Part shown: in pieces, positions 48,994 through 60,134 of the stretch
Layout: the number at the start of each line of letters is the position of its first letter
How positions within the stretch are numbered: the first letter of the stretch is position 1
NCBI GenBank assembly: GCA_003255025.1
Contig: QANY01013613.1
Location: 372,001 to 436,000, forward strand
From: Datisca glomerata
Lineage: Eukaryota > Streptophyta > Magnoliopsida > Cucurbitales > Datiscaceae
Reading direction: 5' to 3'
Length of the DNA stretch: 64,000 nucleotides
The notes under the pieces: model-generated
Seen by the model: the letters and a program-made list of their open reading frames with translations, nothing else
Databases searched by the model: none
What the model was told of the DNA's origin: nothing
Translations under genes and position numbers: made by a program

Positions 48994-49091
48994 GGGACGG
49001 TTCGGCTTTTACGGCTTTCAAAGTTCTGAACCGAAACAGGTCCGGACTCTCAACCCGGTGGTTCAGTTAGTTTATTATTCTAAACCGTCCC
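48994..49091. repeat. Short inverted-repeat-ended segment in the L43 promoter
   Basis: GGGACGGTTCGG at the left and CTAAACCGTCCC at the right, about 98 bp apart, with CGGTTC/GAACCG words between. It resembles a miniature of the MITE family elsewhere in the window but has no clear target duplication. Confidence 0.4.
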
Positions 49092-49099
49092 GCTGATAG

Positions 49100-49809
49100 C
49101 AAAAAAAGAAACTCTCAAACTTGGTTGGATCCGGTTCAAGTGTTTTTTTTCTCGATTTTTTCACACCACTTAATTATTAAATCTTTATTATATCAGTTAA
49201 TTAAATAAATGTGCCATGGATGCATTCGACTGTGAATTCTATATTAATGGAATATATCAGTTAATTCTTGTATATTGATTTTTTCTATTTTATGTTAGGA
49301 TCGTCATATCTTATGTTTTGCTTGGGAGCAAGGGGGACATGGCCCCCAATTTTTCAAAATAGATTGTATTTTAATATATATATATATATGTAATTTAGAA
49401 TTAGAATTTTAATTTTTATTGGACATGTTTCGTACCCTATCATTTACTTTATTAAAGTATTCAGAAATGATCTTCTTGATCATCTGAAAGATATTCGAAA
49501 TGATCATTCTGATCATCTGATGAGTATTCAAAATATTGATGATCTACTTAATCATCTGCAAATTCAAAATATTTATTATACACTATGTTAGATATTGAAG
49601 ATATTATAGACCTAATACTACTAGAAGAACAACTTCTAGATAACCTACTCATTGCTCAAAATAATTAAATTATTCTTATTATTGAGAATTTCATATTGTA
49701 TTTTTGTTATTAACCTTGTGGTGACTTCTACAACCTCATATCAGGCTTTACTCTTCTCCCTTTTACTTTTACAACCACCCTACCTTCGAGATTTACGTAT
49801 CTAAGAGAT
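49100..49809 (-). other. Region downstream of the primer-binding-site array (possible first ORF relic)
   Basis: On the minus strand, after the last PBS motif, a broken reading frame encodes acidic repeats of the type DDQxDHF (about 49440-49560). This could be the first ORF of the pararetrovirus-like locus. Too degraded to assign. 49100-49400 is plain AT-rich DNA. Confidence 0.3.
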
Positions 49810-49810
49810 C

Positions 49811-51770
49811 TTACATAAGTCCCTGAAACTTAACCAAATAGAAGCTGGTACGGCAGGCTCTGATACCAAAAGACGCAGAATTAAGCAGTAATTAAGAGAG
49901 AGGGTATTAGAGATGCAAGAAGATAAACAGGAAAAACTGTATTAATAAGTAGAAACAGTTAAACTATGCAGAAATTCAAGTAGAAACAGTTAAATTATGA
50001 ACAATATTATCCCCCCTCCAGGTTTGGCTCTGATACCAAAAGGCGCGGAATTAAATAGTAATTAAGAGAGGGGGAATTAGAGATGCAAGAAGATAAACAG
50101 TAAAAACTGTATTAACAAGTAGAAACAGTTAAATTATGCAGAAATTCAAGTAGAAACAGTTAAATTATGAACAGTATTATCCCCTCCAGGTTTAGCTCTG
50201 ATACCAAAAGGCGCAAAATTAAACAGTAATTAAGAGAGGGGGTATTAGAGATGCAAGAAGATAAACAGTAAAAATTGTATTAACAAGTAGAAACAGTTAA
50301 ATTATGCAGAAATTCAAGTAGAAACAGTTAAATTATGAACATTATTATCTCTAGCAGGTTTGACTCTGATACCAAAAGGCATGAAATTAAACAGTAATTA
50401 AGAGAGGGGGTATTAGAGATGCAAGAAGATAAACAGTAAAAACTATATTAACAAACAGTAATTACAAAAACTATATTATGGTATAAGATTCAAAACTTAC
50501 ACAAACAAAGTTTATTGGTAACAATAAATTAGTGCTCTCGCTCACTAATTTATGCTGAAAAAAGAAGAAGATAAGAGATCTTACATAGGTCCTTGAAGCT
50601 TAACCAAATAGAAGCTGGTATGGCAGGCTCTGATACCAAAAGGCGCAGAATTAAACAGTAATTAAGAGAGAGGGTATTAGAGATGCAAGAAGATAAACAG
50701 TAAAAACTGTATTAACAAGTAGAAACAGTTAAATTATGCAGAAATTCAAGTAGAAACAGTTAAATTATGAACAGTATTATCCTCTCCAGGTTTAGCTCTG
50801 ATACCAAAAGGCGCAGAATTAAACAGTAATTAAGAGAGGGGGTATTAGAGATGCAAGAAGATAAACAATAAAAATTGTATTAACAAGTAGAAACAGTTAA
50901 ATTATGCAGAAATTCAAGTAGAAACAGTTAAATTATGAACATTATTATCTCTAGCAGGTTTGACTCTGATACCAAAAGGCATGGAATTAAACAGTAATTA
51001 AGAGAGGGGGTATTAGAGATGCAAAAAGATAAACAGTAAAAATTGTATTAACAAACAGTAATTACAAAAACTGTATTATGGTGTAAGATTCAAAACTTAC
51101 ACAAACAAAGTTTATTGGTAAAAATAAATTAGTGCTCTCGCTTACTAATTTATGCTGAAAAAAGAAGAAGATAAGAGATTTTACATAGGTCCCTGAAGCT
51201 TAACCAAATAGAAGCTGGTACGGCAGGCTCTGATACCAAAAGGCGCAGAATTAAACAGTAATTAAGAGAGAGGGTATTAGAGATGCAAGAAGATAAACAG
51301 TAAAAATTGTATTAACAAGTAGAAACAGTTAAATTATGCAGAAAATTCAAGTAGAAACAGTTAAATTATGAACAGTATCATCCCCTCCAGGTTTAGCTCT
51401 GATACCAAAAGGCGCGGAATTAAACAGTAATTAAGAGATGGGGTATTAGAGATGCAAGAAGATAAACAGTAAAAATTGTATTAACAAGTAGAAACGGTTA
51501 AATTATGCAGAAATTCAAGTAGAAATAATTAAATTATGAACAGTATTATCTCTAGCATGTTTGACTTTGATACCAAAAGGCATGGAATTAAACAGTAATT
51601 AAGAGAGGGGGTATTAGAGATGCAAGAAGATAAATAGTAAAAACTATATTAACAAACAGTAATTACAAAAACTATATTATGGTGTAAGATTTAAAACTTA
51701 CACAAACAAAGTTTATTGGTAACAATAAATTAGTGCTCTCGCTCACTAATTTATGCTGAAAAAAAGAAGA
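49811..51770 (-). repeat. Higher-order tandem array of a leader unit with ten primer-binding-site motifs
   Basis: The 12-bp motif complementary to initiator Met-tRNA (TGGTATCAGAGC on the minus strand, with some mismatches) recurs with its TGATACCAAA core at 49861, 50031, 50199, 50367, 50631, 50799, 50967, 51231, 51400 and 51568. Spacings are 170, 168, 168, 264, 168, 168, 264, 169 and 168 bp. This is a 168-bp monomer in a 600-bp higher-order unit (two monomers plus one 264-bp unit). The longer unit adds CATAGGTCCCTGAAGCTTAA and GAAGCTGGTACGGCAGG. Shared monomer words include TTAAGAGAGGGGGTATTAGA and AGTAGAAACAGTTAAATTAT. Very regular, so amplification is recent relative to the flanks. Confidence 0.95.
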
Positions 51771-51884
51771 AAAGATTTACAAAAGAGGAGTAGAAAAATA
51801 AAGTTTTGTTTCATAAAACATGTTTTTAGCTCTCAAATAGAAGAGTTGTAAAACGAGTTCTGCCCACAAATTGGAGAATACTAC

Positions 51885-51894
51885 CTATTTATAG
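51885..51894 (-). promoter_or_regulatory. TATA box of the pararetrovirus-like leader
   Basis: CTATAAATAG on the minus strand, about 300 bp upstream of the first PBS motif and downstream of the ORF at 52436-53009. This is the promoter-to-leader-to-PBS order expected of caulimovirid genomes. Upstream (51960-52430) are repeated CAGTCATAATGACC-like words that could be enhancer elements. Confidence 0.6.
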
Positions 51895-51899
51895 CCAAG

Positions 51900-52435
51900 G
51901 AAAATGAAATTCATCGGAAACTCATCACTTACCTGAACTATTCTATTCTACAAAAGTAAAAATATTTTATATTTTTACTTTTGCCTATTTTTGACTAATA
52001 ATAATAAAAAACATAAATAGTTGCCTAATAATTCGGCAACTAGTACAATTATTACACAAGAAAACAAAAATATAAAGATTCCTCGATAATTGTTATCTCG
52101 GTCTTTATGTCTTCATAATTACTCTGTCATGATTGATGTGGTTGAAATGTCATTGAGACTATTGCACATTGGAATCCTTGATAATTGTTATTGTGTCCTT
52201 TTGGTTTGTTGGAGAAATCATAATTACTGTCTGGAAAGGTCATTATGACTATTGCCATTGTTTGCTTTTCTTGAAGATCATTATGACTGTTGCATTGTGC
52301 TGAGTTGTTATTATGATCAATTATTTCTTGGATGTTATTCTAACATTGGCATTTTGCCAAGGACAATTCCTTTTGTTCACTGATTAATTCAGATTTGTTC
52401 ATTATCATTAGGATCAATATTTTTGAATAGGACCT
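51900..52435 (-). other. Upstream regulatory/intergenic stretch of the pararetrovirus-like locus
   Basis: Non-coding. GTCATAATGA/TAATTATGAT words recur at least five times between 52110 and 52320. Consistent with a promoter region; not otherwise assignable. Confidence 0.4.
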
Positions 52436-53009
52436 TCAATTGCTAAGGGGTAACTTTTCTGGATGATTGATCTCTTTGGATTTTTGATTTAGTTTGGTGA
52501 CTGACTCTGCAGGTGATTCAGAGTATGATTCATTATTGTCTTCTAAAAGGAGATGTAGAATTAATTCTTCCTCTAATTTGAGCTTAGCCTTGGTGGCATT
52601 TGATTTACCCTTTGAATAGGGTTTGGACTTAAGATTTGATTTGAGTTTGGAAGAATTTGGACATGATAGCTTTATTTGTGGGGCTAGGTCAATGTGCACA
52701 TTAATTTTTAATGGAGCTTGGATAAAGGGATTTGCTAGTCCCATATTGGGTTGGATACTTGCAAATTCATGGTTGATGGATGCAATAATTTTATGGGTAT
52801 TCAATTTATCCCACCATTTAGTATAATATGGTCTGGTGAGGATTCCATTTTCAACCGAGTGTTGCCACTTCAAAATCTAAAGTATTTTGTATTTGTTTGT
52901 AAAACAAAGTATTTGGGGAAATGAGACCTCAATTGGTGAATGCTTATAAACCTTTGAAAATAAATTGTACCATTGTTGTAAATCAATTGGAAAACGTTCT
53001 AAGATAAGA
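52436..53009 (-). pseudogene. Pararetrovirus/retroelement-like ORF, disrupted at its 5' side
   Basis: A minus-strand frame of 145 codons (52436-52873), continuous in frame except for one stop with the segment up to 53009. Visible motifs are FPQILCFTNKYKI and YYTKWWDKLN. From memory these resemble blocks in plant caulimovirid-like and movement-protein-containing polyproteins of plant genomes. The C-terminal part is Lys/Ser/Glu-rich. The upstream part is missing because a gypsy LTR begins at 53010. Position ahead of a TATA box and PBS-bearing leader supports an endogenous pararetrovirus origin. The alternative is an LTR-retrotransposon gag-like ORF. Confidence 0.45.
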
Positions 53010-55440
53010 TGTAATATCCCGACCATTCGTAAATGAGTATTTTTGTAAAATTGATTTAAAAGATAAAGTGATTTTAAAATTGAATTTAAAAAAAAAATCT
53101 TTTTTTGGCTTCTATCTCTCCCTTTATCTCTATATAACTCATACCTATGCTTGCCCATACACAATAAGGTAAATAATATCCCATCCATTCTTCCCCATTC
53201 GGCAGCCCCCTTCAACGAAACCCCATGTTCTACCTCTTTCTCTACCTCACTCACATCATATGTTTACATACACCTAAAGAAAAACCCTAAGCTAACATTG
53301 TCAATTACCTAAGTCTCTCATTGTTCGTCTCTCTCACACAGCCTCTCTTTCTTCCTAGCCCCTCTCGGATCTCTCTTTGAACGCAACCACCTGTGAAGGC
53401 TCTCTCACCCGCTGTTTTCTCTTAGCTTCCATCGCCGACCACCAGACTTTTTCCGAGAACACTGTGTTGTGTCATCATTAGTGCTACATCGTCATCTATG
53501 GTAAGCCCTTTATCATTATATTCTTTCCCGATCATTGTTTCTCACCTCTCTTTCCTTCAGCCTCTATTTTCCTCTCGCTCACTCTCTGGTTCTCTTTGTC
53601 TCATTCTCTCTTTGTTTTCCCTTCTTACTATCTTTCTCGCCCATGTCCCTTTCTTTGTTCCTATTTCAATTCCCTGCACCATCTAGCTTTGTACAGGCAG
53701 CAGAAGCTTAATTTGTGCCTCTGTTCTCTCGGTCTCTCTCTCATTTATCTTCATCTCTGTTTCTTCCCCCTCTATTTCGTTTTCCATCTCTTTCTCTAAT
53801 TTTCTTTCTTAATGGTTGCTCTCTCTTGGTCTTTCCCCTTCCCTCTTTCTCCTTCTGTTTCTCTCTCCCAATTTCTTTCCTCTTCTCTTATTTCTCTGTC
53901 TTTTCTTTTTCCCTCTGTTTCCCTTTCTCTCGTTCTTTGTCTCTCTCTGCTTCTCTCTATATCCCTCTCTCTCTTCCTCTCTCAGATTCCCTCACTATTT
54001 TTCTTCCCCTATTTGTTTCTCTCTCCTTCTCGTTTTCTCTTTCTCTTCCCCCATTTTTTCTCACTTTCTGTTCTGCAACTGGGTCTTGCACTCAGTTGTT
54101 CTGTCTTGAACCGATTCATCATGAACCTAACCGGTTCAGTTTACTCAGACCGGCCTAAACCGGTCCATCAGATAAAATCAAACCGGATTGGTCGAACCAG
54201 CCCGGTCTGAACCATTTGACCTTAAACTTTATCTTTTGACTCTGGACCCGATATCTTATTTTCTGACCTTTCTCTTCGCACCGTTTTAATTAATTCTATT
54301 TTATTTTATGATATTAAAAATGTGTTTATATTGTTTTATTTCAAAACAATTTAGTGATTATATTTTTTTTTTGGATTTCAAGTCATTAATTATTTAATTC
54401 ATTCTTCCACTTCAGGTAAGTGGGCTTATATGATGATGTGACTCCCGTTGTTATAAATGTATATGCTTTGTGTAAGTGAATTTACATTGTAATGTGATCC
54501 ACGTGTGATAAATGTAATATGTGTTATTCTCATAAGCTTTAATTGTCTATAAGCATGTTACTTTCATATATATGCTTGTGTAAATTGACTTATATAACGA
54601 TGTAACTCTGATGTTATAATTGTATCATATATTTATTATCTGTTTAACCATTTGTCAATAATTATTATATTTCGTTAACATTTTGGTAATTGATTACTGT
54701 TCAGTTATTAATGTGATTATCATGAGATAAATGTCTGAGTATGACTGATTTTGCGTAGTATGTTATAATGTTTGATTCTGTTATACGTATCAGTATGCAT
54801 TATATGATTAATTTTTGTCATTCGTTGGATTCTGCAAGTTATGAGGTTAATTCATTCAAGTGGTAATTATGCAAAATATGAACTTAAGCATGACCTTTAG
54901 TTAACAAGAAATTAGGACTGTTCACGTTATGTTCTGTTAAACGAATGGGGTGTCATCTGTTCATGCTTTCGTCACACATAGGGTGTCATCTGTTCATGTT
55001 TTGGTCATTCATTGGGTGTTATCTGTAAATATTTTCCGTCACTCATGAGGTGCCATATGTTCACATTTTTCGTCACCTATAAGTGCCATCTGTTCTATCA
55101 CTCAATGAGTGTCATCTGTTTTGTCGCCCAATGTGTGCCATCTGTTTCGTCGCCCAATTCGTCATGATGTGTTTCAGTTAACGTGTGATCAGTTCTGATT
55201 AGGTTGTTAACTAGAGGATATGACAAGCCAATATATGATTAAGATTGCTAAATGATTTAGTTTGAGACACGTGATATCTGAGTGCTATGTTAAGCCATGC
55301 CATGATCAAGTACGTTACTTTATTTCATTTATGTTATGTGTCAAGTTCAGTTATGTTATGTTATGATTGCATTTATGACATGTGGATGCATGTTATTATG
55401 TGAGTTTGCTTACTGAGTTATTAGATAGTGAGTTCATAGA
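53010..55440 (+). repeat. Ty3/gypsy-type LTR, plus-strand copy
   Basis: Starts TGTAATATCCCGACC. It contains a long C/T-rich leader (53310-54100) whose many overlapping ORFs are compositional, then ACCGGTTCAG/CCGGTCTGAACC words, CAGGTAAGTGG and TTCTGATTAGGTTGTTAACT. The same landmarks occur in the same order, reverse-complemented, at 60135-62493. It cuts into the ORF ending at 53009. The 3' end is lost at about 55440, where copia LTR sequence seems to begin. No internal gypsy coding region is present. Confidence 0.7.
54943..55165 (+). repeat. Minisatellite GGTGTCATCTGTTC...GTCAC in the gypsy LTR
   Basis: Seven or so units of 30-40 bp built on GGGTGTCATCTGTTCATG and TTTCGTCACC. The opposite-strand sister LTR has only one related segment (GTGTCACCATGGTCATG), so the array grew in this copy. 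Confidence 0.8.
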
Positions 55441-56471
55441 TTTTCAATAGTAGTATTCATAGACACTTTTAATAAGTGACATAGTACCTCTTAATTGATT
55501 CATTTATGTGATCACATAATCTAAACGCTTAGTATCTCTTGTGCAGTATTATAGATTTGATAATTTTACTCGAGACGTTAAATATGAAAATTATCATAGT
55601 TGATTGATATAATGAATTTGTAACCTAAGAATACTAAGATGTGTATAAATATTAGGTCGATAGTAATTAACCTAATTATACAAGATATTATATTATGAAG
55701 GGGCATTACACAATGCTTAGTAGGTCAAAGATAATTACGTCGAGTAATATAAAATATACTTGAAGTTCAATTACAATTTTATAGTGGAGTTAATCATAAT
55801 TAATAATTAATAAATTTGATTATGAGTTTATTAATTATGTATTCAAATATAATTTTATCCTTATGGTCCCCTTACTAGCCTCGGATTTTGGTTACGTTGT
55901 GACATGACTTATTTAATGAACAAGTGACTCAACGTGGATATCCTATAGTCAACTAAGTGGTCTAAAAACTAGTTCAGTGTTTATTCTAAAAGACTAATGA
56001 TTAATTAAAATTAATCTATTTAATTTTCATTAATTAATTAATTTAATTAAAAAAACAAACGTTGATGGTCTGAATAATTTCCGAAGCGTTGCCTTGTTTC
56101 ACACGGGTTACCATTGTAACTCATGTGAATTGTAACCTGAGTGAAGTGATGGCACTTTTTAAAGCCAATTTCCTGTATCTGTTTGTTTGTTTTTTCCTTA
56201 CTTCAAAAAATTAAGCAATGAAGTAAAATGCTTTGGTCGAACAAAGATTTGCAAAATAGAAAGAAAGGCATGAGTTAGTTTGTGATTTGATTTTATTTGA
56301 GCACCCACCCACTCGTGATTTTGGATGATGATTTGAATAATAGTAAGGAAAACTATATGGTTTCGATTTTTGTTCGTCACGCTTCAAACTATATTTTTTC
56401 TAATCTATTTTTAAATATGTTGTTTCTCGAATTTTTCAAGATCCTATTTTTCTGATGTGTTGATTCCTTCA
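55441..56471 (+). repeat. Probable 5' LTR of copia relic 3 (left limit uncertain)
   Basis: AT-rich, gene-free sequence ending CCTTCA three bases before a Met-tRNA primer binding site. The left boundary is obscured where it meets the gypsy LTR. Confidence 0.5.
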
Positions 56472-56473
56472 AT

Positions 56474-56485
56474 TGGTATCAGAGC
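56474..56485 (+). promoter_or_regulatory. Primer binding site (initiator Met-tRNA) of copia relic 3
   Basis: TGGTATCAGAGC, a perfect match to the standard plant copia PBS, 2 bp after the LTR end. Confidence 0.85.
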
Positions 56486-59400
56486 AAATGTTCTGAATTA
56501 TTTGAGAAATACCTTGTGATATATTTATGATTGTTTTGATTGTTTTTGATATTTCCTTACATAACTATTTAGGTTTTATGTGTAAATTTATGTTGGTTTA
56601 TGTAATTAGGGGACAATCTATGAAGATATTATTTTTCCCTTTTGGATTCGTATTTAATTTTCATATATTCTTGTAAACTTTCTTCGAGAAAGTTAGAATT
56701 TGTATGTTCTAATTATTCTTATCGCGAAGATATCAAAACGATGCGAAAGGAGTATCGAAAATCGGATGTTAACTCACGTTCGCGTAGGAGTGGCTGCATG
56801 GTGACAGAGTCGGTATTCAGATCATAACTTTTAGATAAGATATAAGATTGAGCTGATTCAAAATCCTGTGGAAATATAACTCAAAGACCCAGTTTGTTTT
56901 CACAAATAAGACCAAATTTGCATGTTTTCCCTGTAAAATTTGAGGCTAAATTCGACCTGTCGGGAACTGACGGGATTTTTTTTTTTTTTCTGATTTGGCT
57001 CGTTGGAATGGGATGTATCTCATGAGACAGTGACTGACGGTCGACGACGATCAGCGGGTGCAGCCCATGGTGACATCAAGGATGTCAATAATCGGTAGAT
57101 GGTTCTAATATCAGGGATTGATCTTAGCCTATCTTACAGATCAATTTTAGACTTTAAATTAAGATAGGGTAGAGTTATGCAAGACTAGAGTGTATTTTAG
57201 CTATTTATATTTTACACCCTACTATTTTTTATTATATAATATACCCAGCATGCTTAGATAATTTTATTTTATGCATCTCACATTTAGATATCATGTGGTT
57301 ATAGGTTTCTAAAAGGATAAACGTTTGTGATTGCATAATGAAGATAAAATTAAACATAATCGATTAGGGTATAAAATGACTAACCCTAGAAGTTTGTTAT
57401 TATTTTTATTTAAATATAATTTTTAATTTTAATAATCTCCATAGATATTTAATTTGTCATTAATTAAATTGTGAGTATTAGAATTTAGATAAAATTATAT
57501 TAATTTAAATATAATACTAATTTAGCATGCTTGTTTAATCGAAGTAGGTTTCTAAAGATTAGGTTGGCTAATTACCTAATGTCACTTAATAACCTACGAT
57601 AATAAAAACTCACGTAGTTTAGAAAATCAAGTGAGTGTGAGATTCTTAATCGAAACTCACAATCTCCATTATTGGATCATAGTAAGATGCTATGGTATCT
57701 CGTCTTTAATCTTGAAAGCTCCCTTAAAGAGGGTATCCGAAGTATCCGATATTACAAGTATGATCTTCATAATGATCACCTTGATTAATGAACAACTGAA
57801 AACGATCTTCCTAAGCAGGAGTGTGAAATAATGGAATACACTTTACTCATTTTTATAGTATCCTAAGGGGTTCTTATTACTTATTTCGAGAGACCAAAAC
57901 TAAACGTTAGTTAGTTGCTAGATATTAATACTAGATTAGTAGGATTACTATGTATCTATATCAGATTGGTAATTAATTGGATTGGACTATCCTACCTAAC
58001 TATTTTAAATGTGCGTTCTGCCTAAGCATGCGTATGTTTATAAGAGTTGGGATATCATTATGTACATTGCATGTTAGTTTTTGAGTTTTTATTTTTGTGT
58101 TATGATGTATGCTTTAATCAGAATGTGTTTGCAATGATTGAGAATTTTATTATTTTTTGGTAATTAAAATATTGTCCACGAGCCCATTAGCATCTTTATT
58201 GAAAATATTGTTGACACTAATGGATATTATAATTAACTCGGACTTTAATCTGACTGTAAAAGGAAGCACGTACACTCCTAATTAACACTACTCTAAACCT
58301 TTCTCAGAGTTTCACTCAAGAGTATAAAATTAATATTGGCTATGAAGATAGATTAAATTTTAGCTCCATGTTACATGGTATCATTATATGACAATATGTT
58401 GAAACTATAATAAATTCATTCTTCATGGAAGCTGATATAATTATTAATCTCCAGTAATATGTCTGAAGGGTAATAATGTTAAATACTTAGATGGCAAAGG
58501 AAACTCTGGTTGATGACCATATCCTTATGGTTGTTTTTATTTAACTAGAAAGAGATTCCTAAAGATAAAATCGATGGAAAAACCCAGATCGATATAGTCT
58601 TGGATACCTAAGAAGATTCCTTACATCAGTTCAAGATTAAACTATAGTACATGCATAAATGTTTAATCAGGATGAACTGAACTAAGAACTTTAGATAGCT
58701 AAGAGAATTTAAAGACACAGTTTGTGTTAAACGTGACCCATTTCACTTCTTCTATAGGCTTAAGCTTGGCATGAATAAGACGAAGAAGATAAATATGTCT
58801 AAATAGATTTGACTTAGAGTAAGAAAGATAGAGCAAACTCTAATGGCATGTGCTTCTATTGCAGGAAAACTAGATACAAGAAAACCAACTAAAAGATTTT
58901 ATTAACTATAAAGAGTTAAACATGCATCTCATTAAAAAGTGATCAATGACTGATTCTACTGTGTACTGATGTGTAGACTCTGAAATCACTATTCACATTC
59001 ACGATTCTATGTGAAGGTTCTAGGAAACTAGAAAACTAAATGAGAGGGATTGTATGTTGTTCTTTGGATAGAGGCATATGCATTATTTTAGGTAGTACAT
59101 TTATTTCTAGATATTTTGTTGCATGATATGGAGTAAAATAATGGTATACATAGTACATTATAGAAGAGAAAATTTTCTCAAGCCAACTATATGTCTATAA
59201 TATATGTATAGGTCATATAACCTAAGTATGATTCGAGGACTATAAGAGACATGCTTCATGGCTTTAAATTTTTTGAACTTTTACATGTAAGCGAATTCAT
59301 TATTGATAGGAATATGACCAAGAGTCTTTTTTAAGACAGAATGACATAGTGGCATGTGGTGTTAGTGTTGGAGTATATTGATTGAGTGGGACAAGTGAAA

Positions 59401-60134
59401 GTCTAGGTGAGGGGTAGCTATGAGTGATGTCAATTTTGTTGACAGACACTCTAGATAGGACTATATTTGTCTTATGCTTCTCGATTCTGAAACTTTTGAG
59501 AAATCGAAGAGTTTAAAACATAATTTGAGAAGGCATTAGAGAGACAAACTAAGTCTCTTTGATTTGATCGAAGAGTTAAGTACCTCTTAATGGCATTCAC
59601 AGACTACACAGTAATTATCGGGATTGTATCCCAATTGGTTACTCTTCACCTAGAGAATGGTGTAACAATATGGAGAAACAAGTTTTTTTTAACATGATGA
59701 GATCTATGTTTAGTTATTTAACTAGCCTATTTTTGTTTTGAGGATTAGCCTTATAAATGATGTATTTTGAATCTAGCATCATCTATGACAGTATCTGAAA
59801 TGCCACAAGAATTATGGAATATTCGTAAACTTAGTTTAGTAACCTTCATCTATGTGATGTCGAGCACACGTGCTAAAAGAGAATGTTGCTAAGCTAGATA
59901 GTAGATCAAAATGATATCTAATTATAGGCTATGCAAAAAGAAACGTGGATCATTTGTTTTTTATAGTACCAAGAATGGGAAGTGTTTGTAAGTATAAACA
60001 TTGTATTCCTAGAAGAAGACTATATTTCAAAAGGAATATCTAAACGCAACACAAACTTAGAAGAAATTTCTGATAATGCATGTGTAACACAATCTGATTG
60101 GTAATAGAGAAGTTTAGATGTTAGTGAGAATCCC
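56486..60134 (+). pseudogene. Copia relic 3, gag to integrase
   Basis: Heavily mutated. Recognisable pieces are a gag zinc-knuckle remnant CFYCRKTRYKK (about 58852-58890; usual CFYCGKPGH), a protease-like VDSEIT...HDS near 58975, the GAG pre-integrase and integrase stretch 59280-60080 with many stops, and a FLEED-type block near 60010. No frame exceeds 70 codons. Cut at 60134 by the solo gypsy LTR and continued at 62494. Confidence 0.7.

Noticed and set aside
49811..51770. CRISPR-like array
   Set aside because: Units are contiguous 168-bp repeats without unique spacers, contain a retroelement primer binding motif, and lie in a plant genome.
53498..54210. Four overlapping ORFs of 60-147 aa
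   Set aside because: All arise from the C/T-rich leader of the gypsy LTR (Ser/Leu/Phe/Pro only); no domain and no consistent frame.
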